A stretch of 44,919 bases of DNA from a bacterium. GTDB lineage: Bacteria > Vulcanimicrobiota > Xenobia > Xenobiales > Xenobiaceae. This document shows, piece by piece, positions 1-8,423 of this stretch. The number at the start of each line of letters is the position of its first letter. Positions within the stretch are counted from its first letter, which is position 1. The stretch spans positions 1-44,919 of the forward strand of contig JAUNIO010000019.1 of the NCBI GenBank assembly GCA_030535355.1. The letters are read 5' to 3'. Both the position numbers and the translations under genes were made by a program. The notes below the pieces were generated by a model, which had not been told where the DNA came from, did not search any database, and worked only from the letters and a program-made list of their open reading frames with translations.

Positions 1-324
1 TTCGGCGGCTTTGCGGTACCACTCTACGGCTTTGTTGTAGTCCTGCTCAACACCTTGGCCGTTGTAGTACGTCAATCCAAGGTTGTTTTGCGCCATGGCG
101 TTTCCTTGTGCGGCGGCTTTGCGGTACCACTCTACGGCTTTGTTGTAGTCCTGCTCAACACCTTGGCCGTTTTCGTACATAACTCCAAGGTTGAATTGCG
201 CCATGATGTTTCCTTGTTCGGCGGCTTTACGGTACCACTCTACGGCTTTGTTGTAGTCCTGCTCAACACCTTGGCCGTTGTTGTACGTCAATCCCAAAGT
301 ATTCTGTGCTCTGGCGTTTCCTTG
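1..324 (-). repeat. 108-bp tandem coding repeats (Sel1 units)
   Basis: Units begin at 1, 109 and 217, with a diverged fourth at 325. The first ~58 bases of each unit (TACCACTCTACGGC and onward) are almost identical at DNA level, including synonymous positions. That points to recent duplication or gene conversion, so repeat number may vary between strains. Confidence 0.85.
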
Positions 325-1290
325 CTCTGCCGCCTTGCGAAGCCATTCTATTGCTTTGGTATGATCCTGAACAACATTATAGCTTAAGACATAGTTATAA
401 TATTCGTATTGCGCTAAACAATCACCTGAAAACGCTAATTCTCTTAATTCCTTCGTAAATCCAGGCAATATCTGCGACTTTTTGCATTTGTCATCGTAAC
501 AGTACCATTCGGCATAACACACTGACGAAAGGGGGTCCTTCATGCCGGAAGCCCGCAGCAGCCATTCTCTGCTTTTGTCATAGTTGCATAACGTACCGAA
601 TCCGTATCTATAGCATAAGGCAGCCAAATACATGGCCCGGGGATTGCCCTGTCCGGCGGCTTCCTCCAGCAAAGGCAGAGCTTCCGCGTATTTGTCGGCC
701 AGGTATAATTGTTCGGCCTCAGTATAATATGGGGAATTGTACTGTACATCCTTAAATGTTATTCCGGCCGTTTGGTAATCTGCAATCAGTTTTCCTCTTC
801 CCAGCGTTACTTTCGGCAGATTCACGCCTATGTAGCGTATATTCTTCTTTGAAAACGGAATGGCAAACTCTCCGCTGAATAAGTAGATCGTTTCAGGCGG
901 ATTGGCCAGCAACTCCATCAGTTCTTCCTGATTCATTGCCACGCGGTCTGCATTGTCCAATATCTCCTGATCGGCTGTAAGACTGCTGAGAAGGCGCAGT
1001 TTTTCCTTGTGCTTTTGGATGGCCTCAATGTCCACGGCCTCAGCATCCGCTTTATATTCAACTCCTAAAATCTCACACAGTTTTTCGGCTAGATCGGGCA
1101 TTTCTGCGTCAAGCTGACCGACAGCCCGGGCTTTGTCATCATAATATGCTCTCTCCAGCCAGGTAATGAGCTTGCCGTCCGTAAAGTACCCCAGAACAGA
1201 TTCGAGATCGAAGTGCTCCTGCAGTTCCTCGATAGTGCGCACTGCCGCGCCGTCCTTCATGTTCAGCGGAAATCTAATTTTGCGTGCCAT
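1..1290 (-). CDS. Sel1-like repeat (SLR/TPR) protein, 3' end outside the window
   Basis: The minus strand is open from an ATG at 1290 through base 1, giving 430 codons with no stop, so the C-terminus lies beyond the left edge. A good ribosome site (AAGGGG) sits in the 20-bp gap after the upstream AAA+ gene, so the two are probably one operon. The N-terminal ~80 residues (starting MARKIRFPLNMKDG) form an acidic helical module containing FDLESVLGYFTDGKL and an LCEILGV segment. The C-terminal part is Sel1 repeats of 36 residues with the signatures AVEWYRKAAEQGN and AQNNLGLTYYNGQGV. There is no signal peptide. SLR proteins are usually protein-protein scaffolds, and no catalytic motif is visible. 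The N-terminal module next to an AAA+ partner suggests a client or adaptor of that ATPase, which is inference. Confidence 0.85.
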   Translation of the reverse strand, partial: MARKIRFPLNMKDGAAVRTIEELQEHFDLESVLGYFTDGKLITWLERAYYDDKARAVGQLDAEMPDLAEKLCEILGVEYKADAEAVDIEAIQKHKEKLRLLSSLTADQEILDNADRVAMNQEELMELLANPPETIYLFSGEFAIPFSKKNIRYIGVNLPKVTLGRGKLIADYQTAGITFKDVQYNSPYYTEAEQLYLADKYAEALPLLEEAAGQGNPRAMYLAALCYRYGFGTLCNYDKSREWLLRASGMKDPLSSVCYAEWYCYDDKCKKSQILPGFTKELRELAFSGDCLAQYEYYNYVLSYNVVQDHTKAIEWLRKAAEQGNARAQNTLGLTYNNGQGVEQDYNKAVEWYRKAAEQGNIMAQFNLGVMYENGQGVEQDYNKAVEWYRKAAAQGNAMAQNNLGLTYYNGQGVEQDYNKAVEWYRKAAE

Positions 1291-1310
1291 AATTATATAC
1301 CCCTTGCAGC

Positions 1311-2789
1311 TTAGCGCGAAGCGCTTTTAAAGTGTCTGTTTTCGTATTCTTTGGAAAGATTGGTAAGGGATTCTTTCATAATCTCCGAGAGCGAATGCGT
1401 ATTGCTGATGGCTTTGCTGATATATTCCGTCGTCAGCGTTCCGCTTCCGTCGACAAAAGCGTTTTCAACCGCGTCGATAACCACGCCCTCGACATCCGCG
1501 CCGCTGTAGCCCTCGGTCTTCGAGGTCAGTGCGGCGATGTCAATCGCGGACAGATCCCGCTTCCTGCGTTTTTTGATGTGAATCTCGAATATTTTCCGGC
1601 GTTCCTGCTCATTGGGCAGGCCCACATAGAAAATCTCGTCGAAACGCCCTTTGCGCATCAGTTCGGGGGGCAGCTTGGTGATATCGTTGGCCGTGGCCAC
1701 CACAAACGAGGGGCTGCTCTTTTCCTGCATCCAGGTCAGGAAGGTGCCGAACAGGCGGACGGTAACTTCGTTGCCGGAACCGCTCACCCCGGCAAAGGCC
1801 TTTTCCAGTTCGTCGATCCACAGGACGCAGGGAGAGATGGCTTCCGCCAGGGCGATGGCCCGGCGCATGTTCTCCTCGGATTCGCCAACGTACTTGCCCA
1901 TAATCTTGCCCATGTCGAGGCGCAGCAGCGGGACATTGAACATCTGCGCGGTCACTTTGGCGCAGAGGGATTTGCCGCATCCGGGCATACCGGCAATCAT
2001 CACCCCCTTCGGCATATTAACACCGAAAGCGATAGCTTTATTGATGGACCGATACACTTTGGCCTTGCGCGTCAGCCATTCTTTTAGGTTTTCCAATCCG
2101 CCGATATCTTCGGGGCGTTCCTTAATGGGAATCATCTCCAGAATGCCGGATTTCATAATCATCTGACGCTTTTGCGCCATAATTAGATTTAAATCCTGAC
2201 GCGTGAAAGTACCGTCAATAGCTAATGCGGAAGCGAGAATATTCTCAATTTCAAATTCGGTAAGTCCTTTGAAGGCCAGCGACATGTCCTCTAGGAGATT
2301 AGCGTCAATATCGGTTCCTTGTTCCTCGGCAAACTTAACTATCTGTTCGCTGATCTCGGCTTCTGTGGGATACTCCATTTCCAAAATGGTTATGAATTTC
2401 TCCAGTTCCTTTGGAAATTTCAGGACAGAGGAAACGATGATAACCGACGCGTCCAGCCCCTGGGAAATCCGAATGGCAATCTCCTTCAGGCAGGTAACGA
2501 CTTTAGGGTTGTCCCAGAATAAATGCGCGTCCTTGATAACTAGGAATTTTCTCTCCAGTTCGTCGTCTGAACAGAGCAGTTCCAGCGTCTCCGCTAAAGT
2601 CTTATCGGGTATAAGGACGGACTGAAGGTTAAAGTCGCAGAAACCTTTGGCCCCGTTCCATTCCAGGCCTTTTCTTTCACCCATGACCTCGCGGATAATG
2701 CCGTAAACCTTGGCTTCTTCAAAAGAATTCACATAGATAATCGGGAAACCGGAATCAATATAACTGATCAGATCGGTCTTTAAGCTCAT
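1311..2789 (-). CDS. Ycf46-like AAA+ ATPase
   Basis: This is a 492-residue cytoplasmic AAA+ protein. The N-terminal ~220 residues (MSLKTDLISYIDSGFPIIYV...) resemble the degenerate N-domain of Ycf46-type ATPases. The AAA core follows: Walker A GMPGCGKS at 267-274, a pore-loop-like MGKYVGESE near 297-305, Walker B CVLWIDELEK with D326/E327, and an arginine-finger region MRKGRFDEIF with R382. A C-terminal lid with EGYSGADVEGVV ends the domain. The start is preceded by AGGAGCG six bases upstream. It is the first gene of a minus-strand pair with the Sel1-repeat protein 20 bp downstream. The family remodels protein complexes, but the substrate is unknown here. The FtsH-like SGADVEGVV sensor is intact and there is no protease domain. 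Confidence 0.88.
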   Translation of the reverse strand: MSLKTDLISYIDSGFPIIYVNSFEEAKVYGIIREVMGERKGLEWNGAKGFCDFNLQSVLIPDKTLAETLELLCSDDELERKFLVIKDAHLFWDNPKVVTCLKEIAIRISQGLDASVIIVSSVLKFPKELEKFITILEMEYPTEAEISEQIVKFAEEQGTDIDANLLEDMSLAFKGLTEFEIENILASALAIDGTFTRQDLNLIMAQKRQMIMKSGILEMIPIKERPEDIGGLENLKEWLTRKAKVYRSINKAIAFGVNMPKGVMIAGMPGCGKSLCAKVTAQMFNVPLLRLDMGKIMGKYVGESEENMRRAIALAEAISPCVLWIDELEKAFAGVSGSGNEVTVRLFGTFLTWMQEKSSPSFVVATANDITKLPPELMRKGRFDEIFYVGLPNEQERRKIFEIHIKKRRKRDLSAIDIAALTSKTEGYSGADVEGVVIDAVENAFVDGSGTLTTEYISKAISNTHSLSEIMKESLTNLSKEYENRHFKSASR

Positions 2790-2893
2790 TTCAAGCGCTC
2801 CTGTATGACATTGCCTATAATGCTGACCGCTTATACGCTGTCAATCCTAACTGCAGAAATAATCCTGCGGCAAGTCTAAATATTTCAATGTAG

Positions 2894-3235
2894 ATGTTCC
2901 GACATATCGGTTTATGTCTGCCGTCCGAACTGCTCTTGGTAGGCGCTACATGCTGCGCAGGAACGGCGCTGTATTTAAACTTTTTTCCATTGGGGTTTGT
3001 GTTTGCCGTCGTTGCTGGAAGGGCATTTGCCGCTTATTGGGGGAGGGGTTACGGTTGGTCTTGCTATATATTTGTTTTTACTTCCGCCTTTGCCGCAGCG
3101 GGAACAAACGCTTTGCCAGGTTTCCATTGCCATTTGTATCAGTACCTTTCTGGGAAATGGTTGTTTATAATAACAATATTTTTTGCTACTAAAGTTATTG
3201 TAACCATTTTTTTTTTTTTGTTACGCCGTTGTTAA
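2894..3235 (+). CDS. possible small hydrophobic membrane protein (doubtful)
   Basis: This 113-codon frame lies in the ~700-bp gap between the divergent AAA+ gene and the first AAA_14 gene. It encodes about three hydrophobic stretches (residues ~12-45, 55-72, 90-108) and ends LRRC. No ribosome binding site is seen. The ATG follows an ATG-TAG two codons earlier, and an overlapping frame at 2914-3192 is equally open. I do not recognise the product. It could be a decayed gene or chance. The rest of the gap holds only a T13-type homopolymer at ~3209 and AT-rich sequence. Confidence 0.25.
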   Translation: MFRHIGLCLPSELLLVGATCCAGTALYLNFFPLGFVFAVVAGRAFAAYWGRGYGWSCYIFVFTSAFAAAGTNALPGFHCHLYQYLSGKWLFIITIFFATKVIVTIFFFLLRRC

Positions 3236-3445
3236 ATTAAGTAAAATTAGGCTAGTGCTACTCTCAATGCTGTGACAGGTAACTGTACGGCGTTCGTCGG
3301 CCAAACTTGGATGCTGATTCTGTCTTGTCAGGACGGCGTAGAATAGGGATAGACCATATACCTTAAGTTTTAACCGTTTTGACAAAGCAGAGGACACCAT
3401 CTGCAACTGCGGTGATCTTTGAAAAATAGCAAGCTTTAAAACTCG

Positions 3446-3485
3446 TATTACGAAAAAAGGTACAATAAGACTTTTTCTCGTAATA
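3446..3485. promoter_or_regulatory. inverted repeat immediately upstream of an AAA_14 ATPase
   Basis: The left arm TATTACGAAAAAAG (3446-3459) pairs with CTTTTTCTCGTAATA (3471-3485), with one unpaired base and an 11-nt loop containing TACAAT. The right arm ends six bases before the ATG at 3492, so there is no room for a normal Shine-Dalgarno outside it. TACAAT could be a -10 box, but the -35 is unclear. The position parallels the palindromes at 7665, 31722, 41684 and 42455. Confidence 0.7.
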
Positions 3486-3491
3486 AAAACC

Positions 3492-4745
3492 ATGGAAATC
3501 AAGCGGGACATTTATTTAAACAGACTAATCCGCCGGGAAAAGAACAGCCTGATCAAAGTGGTTACGGGGCTGCGCCGCTGCGGCAAGTCGTATCTGCTGT
3601 TTAATATCTTTCACGATTATCTGACAGAGAAGGGCGTGCCCGAAGACCATATCATCGAGGTTGCCCTAGACGATCGCAGCAACAAAGCCTTGCGCGATCC
3701 GGACTGTATGCTTCAGTACATCAAAGAGCGCATAGCCGATCGGGAGACCTATTATATCATCCTTGACGAAGTTCAGCTGCTGAGCGAGTTCGAGGACGTA
3801 CTCAACAGTCTGCTGCATATCCGCAACGCTGACGTGTACGTTACCGGCAGCAATTCCAGATTTCTTTCCTCCGATGTGATTACCGAATTCCGCGGCCGCG
3901 GGGACGAGGTGCGCATCTATCCTCTGTCTTTTCGGGAATACATGTCGGTTTATAAGGGCAGCGTCGATGAAGCCTGGGATGATTATATTACTTATGGGGG
4001 ATTACCTTTGGTTTTGTCCTGGGAAACGGCGGAAGATAAAGCCGCCTATCTGCTCTCCCTATTCCAAAAAGTTTATTTAACCGATATTGTGGACCGCCAT
4101 AAAGTGCGCAATAAGGAAGAATTGGATGAATTGGTAGATATTCTGGCGTCTGCCATCGGTTCTTTGACTAATCCCCTGAAGCTGTCCAATACTTTCAAGA
4201 GCGTGAAAAAAAAGCCTATCAGTGATAAGACGCTGAAACGATATTTGGACTATCTGCTGGACGCCTTTTTGGTCAGCAAGGCGGCGCGTTACGATATAAA
4301 GGGCCGCAGATATATCGGTTCTCCGGCCAAATATTATTTTGAAGACGTGGGACTGCGCAACGCCCGCTTAAACTTCCGCCAGCTTGAAGAAAATCACCTC
4401 ATGGAGAATGTGATCTACAATGAACTGCGCCTGCGCGGTTACGGCGTTGATGTCGGACTGATCGAGCGCCGCGAGATGAATATGGAGCATAAAGCGGTTA
4501 AGAAACAGTTTGAAGTCGATTTTGTAGCCGTTAAAGGCAGTGAGAAGTATTACATCCAGTCTGCCTTTGCCATGCCTACACTAGAAAAGCAGGCACAGGA
4601 AGAGCGCTCTTTGAACGCCATCGGTGATTCCTTCAAAAAAATTATCGTGGTGCGCGACAATATCAGAGTTCGCCGCAGCGAGCTGGGGATCGTGACTATG
4701 GGCATCCGCAATTTTCTGCTGGATGAAAACAGCCTGAATGTGTAG
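3492..4745 (+). CDS. AAA_14/DUF4143 family ATPase (subclass 1)
   Basis: This is a 417-residue protein. A STAND/AAA_14-type P-loop domain carries Walker A GLRRCGKS (26-33), Walker B YYIILDEVQ (D92, E93) and the sensor VTGSNSRFLSS. A middle winged-helix-like segment spans ~205-265. A C-terminal DUF4143 PD-(D/E)XK-like domain carries EVDF (~341-344), and the usual ExK is replaced by YYIQSA, as in other members of this subclass. It is a clear paralogue of the gene at 31819. The ATG sits directly after an inverted repeat. The gene is a single unit, with the next gene 267 bp away. The function of the family is not established. The domain mix (ATPase, wHTH, nuclease fold) suggests nucleic-acid sensing or selfish or defence behaviour, which is inference. 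Confidence 0.85.
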   Translation: MEIKRDIYLNRLIRREKNSLIKVVTGLRRCGKSYLLFNIFHDYLTEKGVPEDHIIEVALDDRSNKALRDPDCMLQYIKERIADRETYYIILDEVQLLSEFEDVLNSLLHIRNADVYVTGSNSRFLSSDVITEFRGRGDEVRIYPLSFREYMSVYKGSVDEAWDDYITYGGLPLVLSWETAEDKAAYLLSLFQKVYLTDIVDRHKVRNKEELDELVDILASAIGSLTNPLKLSNTFKSVKKKPISDKTLKRYLDYLLDAFLVSKAARYDIKGRRYIGSPAKYYFEDVGLRNARLNFRQLEENHLMENVIYNELRLRGYGVDVGLIERREMNMEHKAVKKQFEVDFVAVKGSEKYYIQSAFAMPTLEKQAQEERSLNAIGDSFKKIIVVRDNIRVRRSELGIVTMGIRNFLLDENSLNV

Positions 4746-4810
4746 ATAAATAAGTGATGCACCTTGCCCCTTGGTTGCGCTAAGTATAGCTCAAATCGGC
4801 GAAAAGACCA

Positions 4811-4859
4811 AGTTAACGTTGCAAAAAATAAGTTTTTATCAAAAATTGCAACGTTAACT
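4811..4859. repeat. solitary 14-bp-arm inverted repeat
   Basis: AGTTAACGTTGCAA (4811-4824) is matched perfectly by its complement TTGCAACGTTAACT (4846-4859) around a 21-nt AT-rich loop. It lies between an AAA_14 gene and the cysteine desulfidase gene. It has no T-tract and does not look like a terminator. It could be an operator for the downstream gene or the orphan operator of a lost AAA_14 gene. Nothing else is seen in 4746-5012. Confidence 0.85.
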
Positions 4860-5012
4860 CTATTCAGATATGCTGGACTATTAGCTCTATTAGGGCTCTT
4901 GAATTCTCGCTTACGTAAACTCGTTGGGCAGAGAGGATAATGAGAAGGAACGCCAGGCCGCTCCATGAAAATTATTAAAATTCAGCTTAGCGAACAATAG
5001 GGGGACAGCGGC

Positions 5013-6284
5013 GTGGAACGGCAGCTTATCGATCATTATCTGCACATCCTTAAAGAAGAGCTCGTCGTAGCCCGGGGCTGCACCGAACCCATCGCCTTGG
5101 CCTACGCCGGCGCGGTGGCCCGCCGTCATCTGGGCGCTCTTCCAGACCGGGCTTTGGCCGAATGCAGCGGCAATATGCTCAAGAACGTGCGCTGCGTGAT
5201 CATTCCCAATTCCGGCAACATGGAGGGCATCGAAGCCGCCGTCTTGCTGGGCGCTGTGGGCGGCGATCCCGGCGCGGAAATGGAAGTCCTCAAAAACGTC
5301 ACCGACGCGCAGCGGGCGCAGGTAGCGCAAATGTGCCGGGCGCAGGTCTGCAAAGTCGAATACCTGGACTCTCCGATCCCCCTGCACATCGCCGTAACCC
5401 TTTGGCACGGAGCGGACAGCGTCAAGGTGGAAATTCGCCATACCCACATCAATGTGGTGCATATCGAAAAGAACGGCGAAGTATTGCTGCACAAGGACGA
5501 CGACGCCCCCGTCTGCAACGCGGTTTACGACCGTTCGGTACTCAACATTAAGGGCATTATCGAATTCGCGAATACCGTGCCTTTGGATGATCTGCATCCC
5601 ATCATCGAGCCGCAGATCCGTTACAATATGGACATCGCCTATGAGGGCATGTCCGGCCATTACGGCGTGGGCATAGGCCGGGTCTTCCGCGACTGCTACA
5701 GCGACAATCTGATCACCCGCATGAAAGCCTATACCGCCGCGGCGTCCGAAGCCCGTATGGGCGGCTGTGACAAGCCGGTGGTTATCAATTCCGGCAGCGG
5801 CAATCAGGGAATAGCCTCTTCTGTGCCGATAATTATCTATGCCCGGGAAAACTGCATCCCCAGCGAAAAAATGTACCGCGCCCTAGCCTTTGCCAATCTG
5901 CTGACCATCTATCAAAAAGAGCCCATCGGACGCCTTTCGGCCTTCTGCGGAGCGGTTTCGGCGGCCTGTTCCAGCGGAGCGGCGCTGACCTATATCTGCG
6001 GGGGCACGGAGCAGAATATCATCGACACCGTGGACAACACTTTGGCCAACATTCCCGGCATATTCTGCGACGGGGCTAAGGTCTCTTGCGCGGCGAAAAT
6101 CGCCACCTGTCTGGACGCGGCTATAATGTCGCACTTTATGGCCATGCGCGGCGAGGCTTACGGGGCCTACACGGGAATTCTGCGCGGCACGGTGGGGGAG
6201 ACCATCGATTCCGTGGGGCATATCGGGCGCGTGGGTATGGTGCAGACTGACAGGGAGATCATCAGCCTGATGGTGCACAAGTAG
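5013..6284 (+). CDS. cyuA: L-cysteine desulfidase (UPF0597/CyuA family)
   Basis: This is a 423-residue [4Fe-4S] enzyme that degrades L-cysteine to pyruvate, sulfide and ammonia. The GTG start at 5013 follows GGGGGA by eight bases. C23 in RGCTEPIALA, C312 in SAFCGAVSA, and C352/C359 in CDGAKVSC reproduce the 40- and 7-residue spacing of the cluster cysteines known in the archaeal desulfidase (C282, C322, C329, plus N-terminal C25). The serine-dehydratase-like NSGSGNQG loop is present. The length matches the family, and the protein is cytoplasmic. The gene is monocistronic between two AAA_14 genes, so no operon partner is visible. A role in amino-acid fermentation or cysteine detoxification is expected. 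L-serine dehydratase-like activity is the main alternative. Confidence 0.9.
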   Translation: MERQLIDHYLHILKEELVVARGCTEPIALAYAGAVARRHLGALPDRALAECSGNMLKNVRCVIIPNSGNMEGIEAAVLLGAVGGDPGAEMEVLKNVTDAQRAQVAQMCRAQVCKVEYLDSPIPLHIAVTLWHGADSVKVEIRHTHINVVHIEKNGEVLLHKDDDAPVCNAVYDRSVLNIKGIIEFANTVPLDDLHPIIEPQIRYNMDIAYEGMSGHYGVGIGRVFRDCYSDNLITRMKAYTAAASEARMGGCDKPVVINSGSGNQGIASSVPIIIYARENCIPSEKMYRALAFANLLTIYQKEPIGRLSAFCGAVSAACSSGAALTYICGGTEQNIIDTVDNTLANIPGIFCDGAKVSCAAKIATCLDAAIMSHFMAMRGEAYGAYTGILRGTVGETIDSVGHIGRVGMVQTDREIISLMVHK

Positions 6285-6377
6285 GCGATCCTTGCGGCGC
6301 ACTTGAAGCTCTGTTGCTGTCTTGCTGGTTTATGCCGACGGGCGGCGAGAATTCCAATTCGCAATCCGCATAAAGGT

Positions 6378-7643
6378 TCACAGGTATTCCAAGGGGAGAG
6401 CGACCAGGTTGTCGCGCAGGTACAGCCTGCGGTCAATTAAGCAGACTATGGCGCCTGTTCCGCGCTGTTTGTCGGGTATGCCGTCCAGGACGTCGAATTC
6501 CGCGGCCATATCCGCTTTGGGCAGCGTGGTCATTTTGATCTCTATGGGATAGAGGATGCCGTTTTCGTGGATGATTAGGTCTATCTCACCGTCGGTATTT
6601 ATGCTATTTCCGCCTGCGTTTCTTTTGCGTCTGTCCTTTCCGTTGTAGAAGAACACCGCGAAATCATAGTCCAGCCCTTCGTTGGAGTAAGATTTTAATA
6701 TTTCGTTGACCGCAAAGGTTTCAAACATTGCGCCGGCCATGGCTCCGTTTTTCAGACTGTCCGGCGTCAGCCAGCGGGTCAGGTAACAGCACAGTCCGGT
6801 ATCGCGGAAATACAGCTTAGGTGTTTTGACAGCTCGTTTTAAGGCGCTGGCCGTGTAAGGTTTCAGGACGTAGACGATGCCGCTTTTTTCCAGAATGGAA
6901 AACCATTCCCTGACCGTGACTTCCGAAACGCTCAGTTCCGAAGCCATATTGGCGTAGTTCAGCATTTGGCCGGTTCTGGCGGCTGCCGCTGTCATAAAGC
7001 GGACAAATACCATATGGTTCTTCGCTTTGATCAAGCTGTTGACATCGCGCTCTAAATAGGTTTTAACGTAAGACTGATAATAGTCGATCCATTCTCTGTC
7101 CTGATTGTCCCAAAGTTCCGGGTAGCTGCCGCGGTGAATCGTTTCCCAAATATTTCGGTCGTATTTTTTCAGGTGCTTTTCTCTTTGGCTCAAATAATCC
7201 GCGGCAGGGACAAAATGGCGGTTGAAATCAACGTCATATATCTCGCGCAGCGACAGGCCTTCCAGTTCCACGACGGAGATTCTTCCGGCCAGGGAATCGC
7301 TGACATTTTCCATCAGCTGCAGTTTCTGGGAGCCGGTAAGATAAAAATTGGCGTGTTCCTCGGTGTTGTCCAGAATAATCTTCAGCCGGTTGAAAATCGA
7401 GGGACACTTCTGCACTTCGTCGATCATCAGAGGTCTGGGGTTGTTCAGGAGAAAAAGACCCGGATCTTCCTGCGCCTGCGCCAGCAGCAGATCGTCATCG
7501 AAAGTCACCTGATTGACATCGCTGAATAAATGCCGGAACAGGGTCGATTTACCCACCTGTCTGGGGCCTGTGAGCAGTATGGCTTTGCTGTTGGCCGCGC
7601 GTCTGGCCGCGACGGGTTCGAGATGACGTCTGATCGTGTACAT
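6378..7643 (-). CDS. AAA_14/DUF4143 family ATPase (subclass 2)
   Basis: This is a 421-residue protein from the ATG at 7643, which follows GGAGCGG. The upstream ATG at 7673 falls inside the predicted promoter and is less likely. Walker A is GPRQVGKST (26-34), Walker B is PLMIDEVQK, and the sensor is LTGSQKLQLM. A winged-helix segment (LSVSEVTVREWFSILEKSG) precedes the DUF4143 domain. Here the PD-(D/E)XK core looks complete: EIDLIIHENG then LYPIEIKMT (D and ExK). It therefore differs from the subclass at 3492/31819 in the nuclease signature and in the GPRQVGKS P-loop. Two copies of a palindromic motif flank its promoter. It is convergent with the cysteine desulfidase gene, 93 bp apart. Confidence 0.87.
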   Translation of the reverse strand: MYTIRRHLEPVAARRAANSKAILLTGPRQVGKSTLFRHLFSDVNQVTFDDDLLLAQAQEDPGLFLLNNPRPLMIDEVQKCPSIFNRLKIILDNTEEHANFYLTGSQKLQLMENVSDSLAGRISVVELEGLSLREIYDVDFNRHFVPAADYLSQREKHLKKYDRNIWETIHRGSYPELWDNQDREWIDYYQSYVKTYLERDVNSLIKAKNHMVFVRFMTAAAARTGQMLNYANMASELSVSEVTVREWFSILEKSGIVYVLKPYTASALKRAVKTPKLYFRDTGLCCYLTRWLTPDSLKNGAMAGAMFETFAVNEILKSYSNEGLDYDFAVFFYNGKDRRKRNAGGNSINTDGEIDLIIHENGILYPIEIKMTTLPKADMAAEFDVLDGIPDKQRGTGAIVCLIDRRLYLRDNLVALPLEYL

Positions 7644-7664
7644 ATATCCGCTCCGATTTTTGAA

Positions 7665-7754
7665 AAAATCCAAAGTACTACTTTAGAATAATCGTAATTG
7701 TCGGTTGTTGTCAAGGAGCTTTTTGAAAAAATCCAAAGTACCACTTTGGATTTT
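7665..7754 (-). promoter_or_regulatory. promoter flanked by two copies of a palindromic operator-like motif
   Basis: On the minus strand, TTGACA (7714-7709) and TATTCT (7690-7685) form a sigma70-type promoter with an 18-bp spacer. The perfect palindrome at 7728-7754 has 12-bp arms AAAATCCAAAGT around a 3-nt ACC loop. A second, half-degenerate copy at 7665-7689 overlaps the -10. A ~28-bp direct repeat (beginning TTTTTGAAAAAATCC) contains both. This is the classic geometry for repression by a dimer binding two operators. Confidence 0.75.
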
Positions 7755-7890
7755 GGTATCTTTGGCCGTCAGCTGTCAATGTGTTTTGTTTTTTTTCCTC
7801 TCGGGTACGGAAGGCTGGTACGAACAGCCCCCAACCGTTTCGGGCGTCGGGAAGCTGTGATAACATATCTAATCGTTCTTAGAATGGAAA

Positions 7891-7973
7891 TGCGCATTAT
7901 TTCAATACGAGCATTGCCGAATATGCGCATTATTTCCATATGAATTTTTCGAAATAAGTGCATTATTTCAATA
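7891..7973. repeat. three copies of a TGCGCATTATTTCAATA motif
   Basis: Copies are at 7891-7907, 7924-7940 (one change) and 7959-7973 (shortened). The third forms the hairpin GAAATAA-GTGCA-TTATTTC (7951-7969). They lie just upstream of a short coding remnant. Spacing is irregular (~33 and 35 bp), so this is not CRISPR. It may be a multi-site operator. The rest of 7755-7890 shows nothing recognisable. Confidence 0.7.
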
Positions 7974-8025
7974 TGCCGGCGCTGCCGGCTGCGTCAGAGC
8001 CCGGAACAGCGCTGCCGGCTGCGAT

Positions 8026-8190
8026 GTGCTTGTGCAGGATCCCAGCGATTTTCCCGATTTGTATCCCGATTACGAAGAACTTGAACGGAACTATATGCAG
8101 GCCGAAAACGAAATAACCGCTTACAGAAATAGATGCAAGGATGAATTCTTCGCGCTTTTCGCAGAACATTTTTGGAATTTATGGGATTAG
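8026..8190 (+). pseudogene. short coding remnant (54 codons)
   Basis: This frame has coding-like composition (VLVQDPSDFPDLYP, EELERNYMQAENEI, FFALFAEHFWNLWD) and ends at TAG. It has only GTG start candidates at 8026/8032 and no ribosome binding site. GC-rich duplicated sequence (CGCTGCCGGCTGCG twice, 7979-8024) sits just before it. It looks like the acidic C-terminal end of a larger lost gene whose upstream repeats remain. I do not recognise the family. Confidence 0.4.
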
Positions 8191-8216
8191 CTGCGGATGA
8201 ATTGTTTTGCTGAGAT

Positions 8217-8259
8217 AAAGCGGCGGTGAAGAGCAAAAAACGGCTTTCGCCGCCGCTTT
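8217..8259 (+). terminator. possible terminator hairpin
   Basis: AAAGCGGCGG (8217-8226) pairs perfectly with CCGCCGCTTT (8250-8259), followed by GTTTA. The long loop and weak T-tract make it uncertain. Confidence 0.4.
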
Positions 8260-8423
8260 GTTTAGACCTGACCGGACGGCGGGTTCCTCTGAAGGGCAAT
8301 CCGGGCAGACGAAGAATGAGCGCCTCAAAGATTTACGGGAACTAGGGAACTAAATACCAACCGTTTACGGTAACTGAATACTACTATTGTAACTGACGAT
8401 TTTATCGGAGACAGACAGCAGCT

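Noticed and set aside
1332-2087. Long plus-strand ORF opposite the Ycf46-like gene
   Set aside because: Shadow frame: the minus strand has full AAA+ motifs, and the plus-strand translation shows no domain.
7891-7973. Possible mini CRISPR array
   Set aside because: Only three short, uneven copies with irregular spacers and no cas genes in the window.
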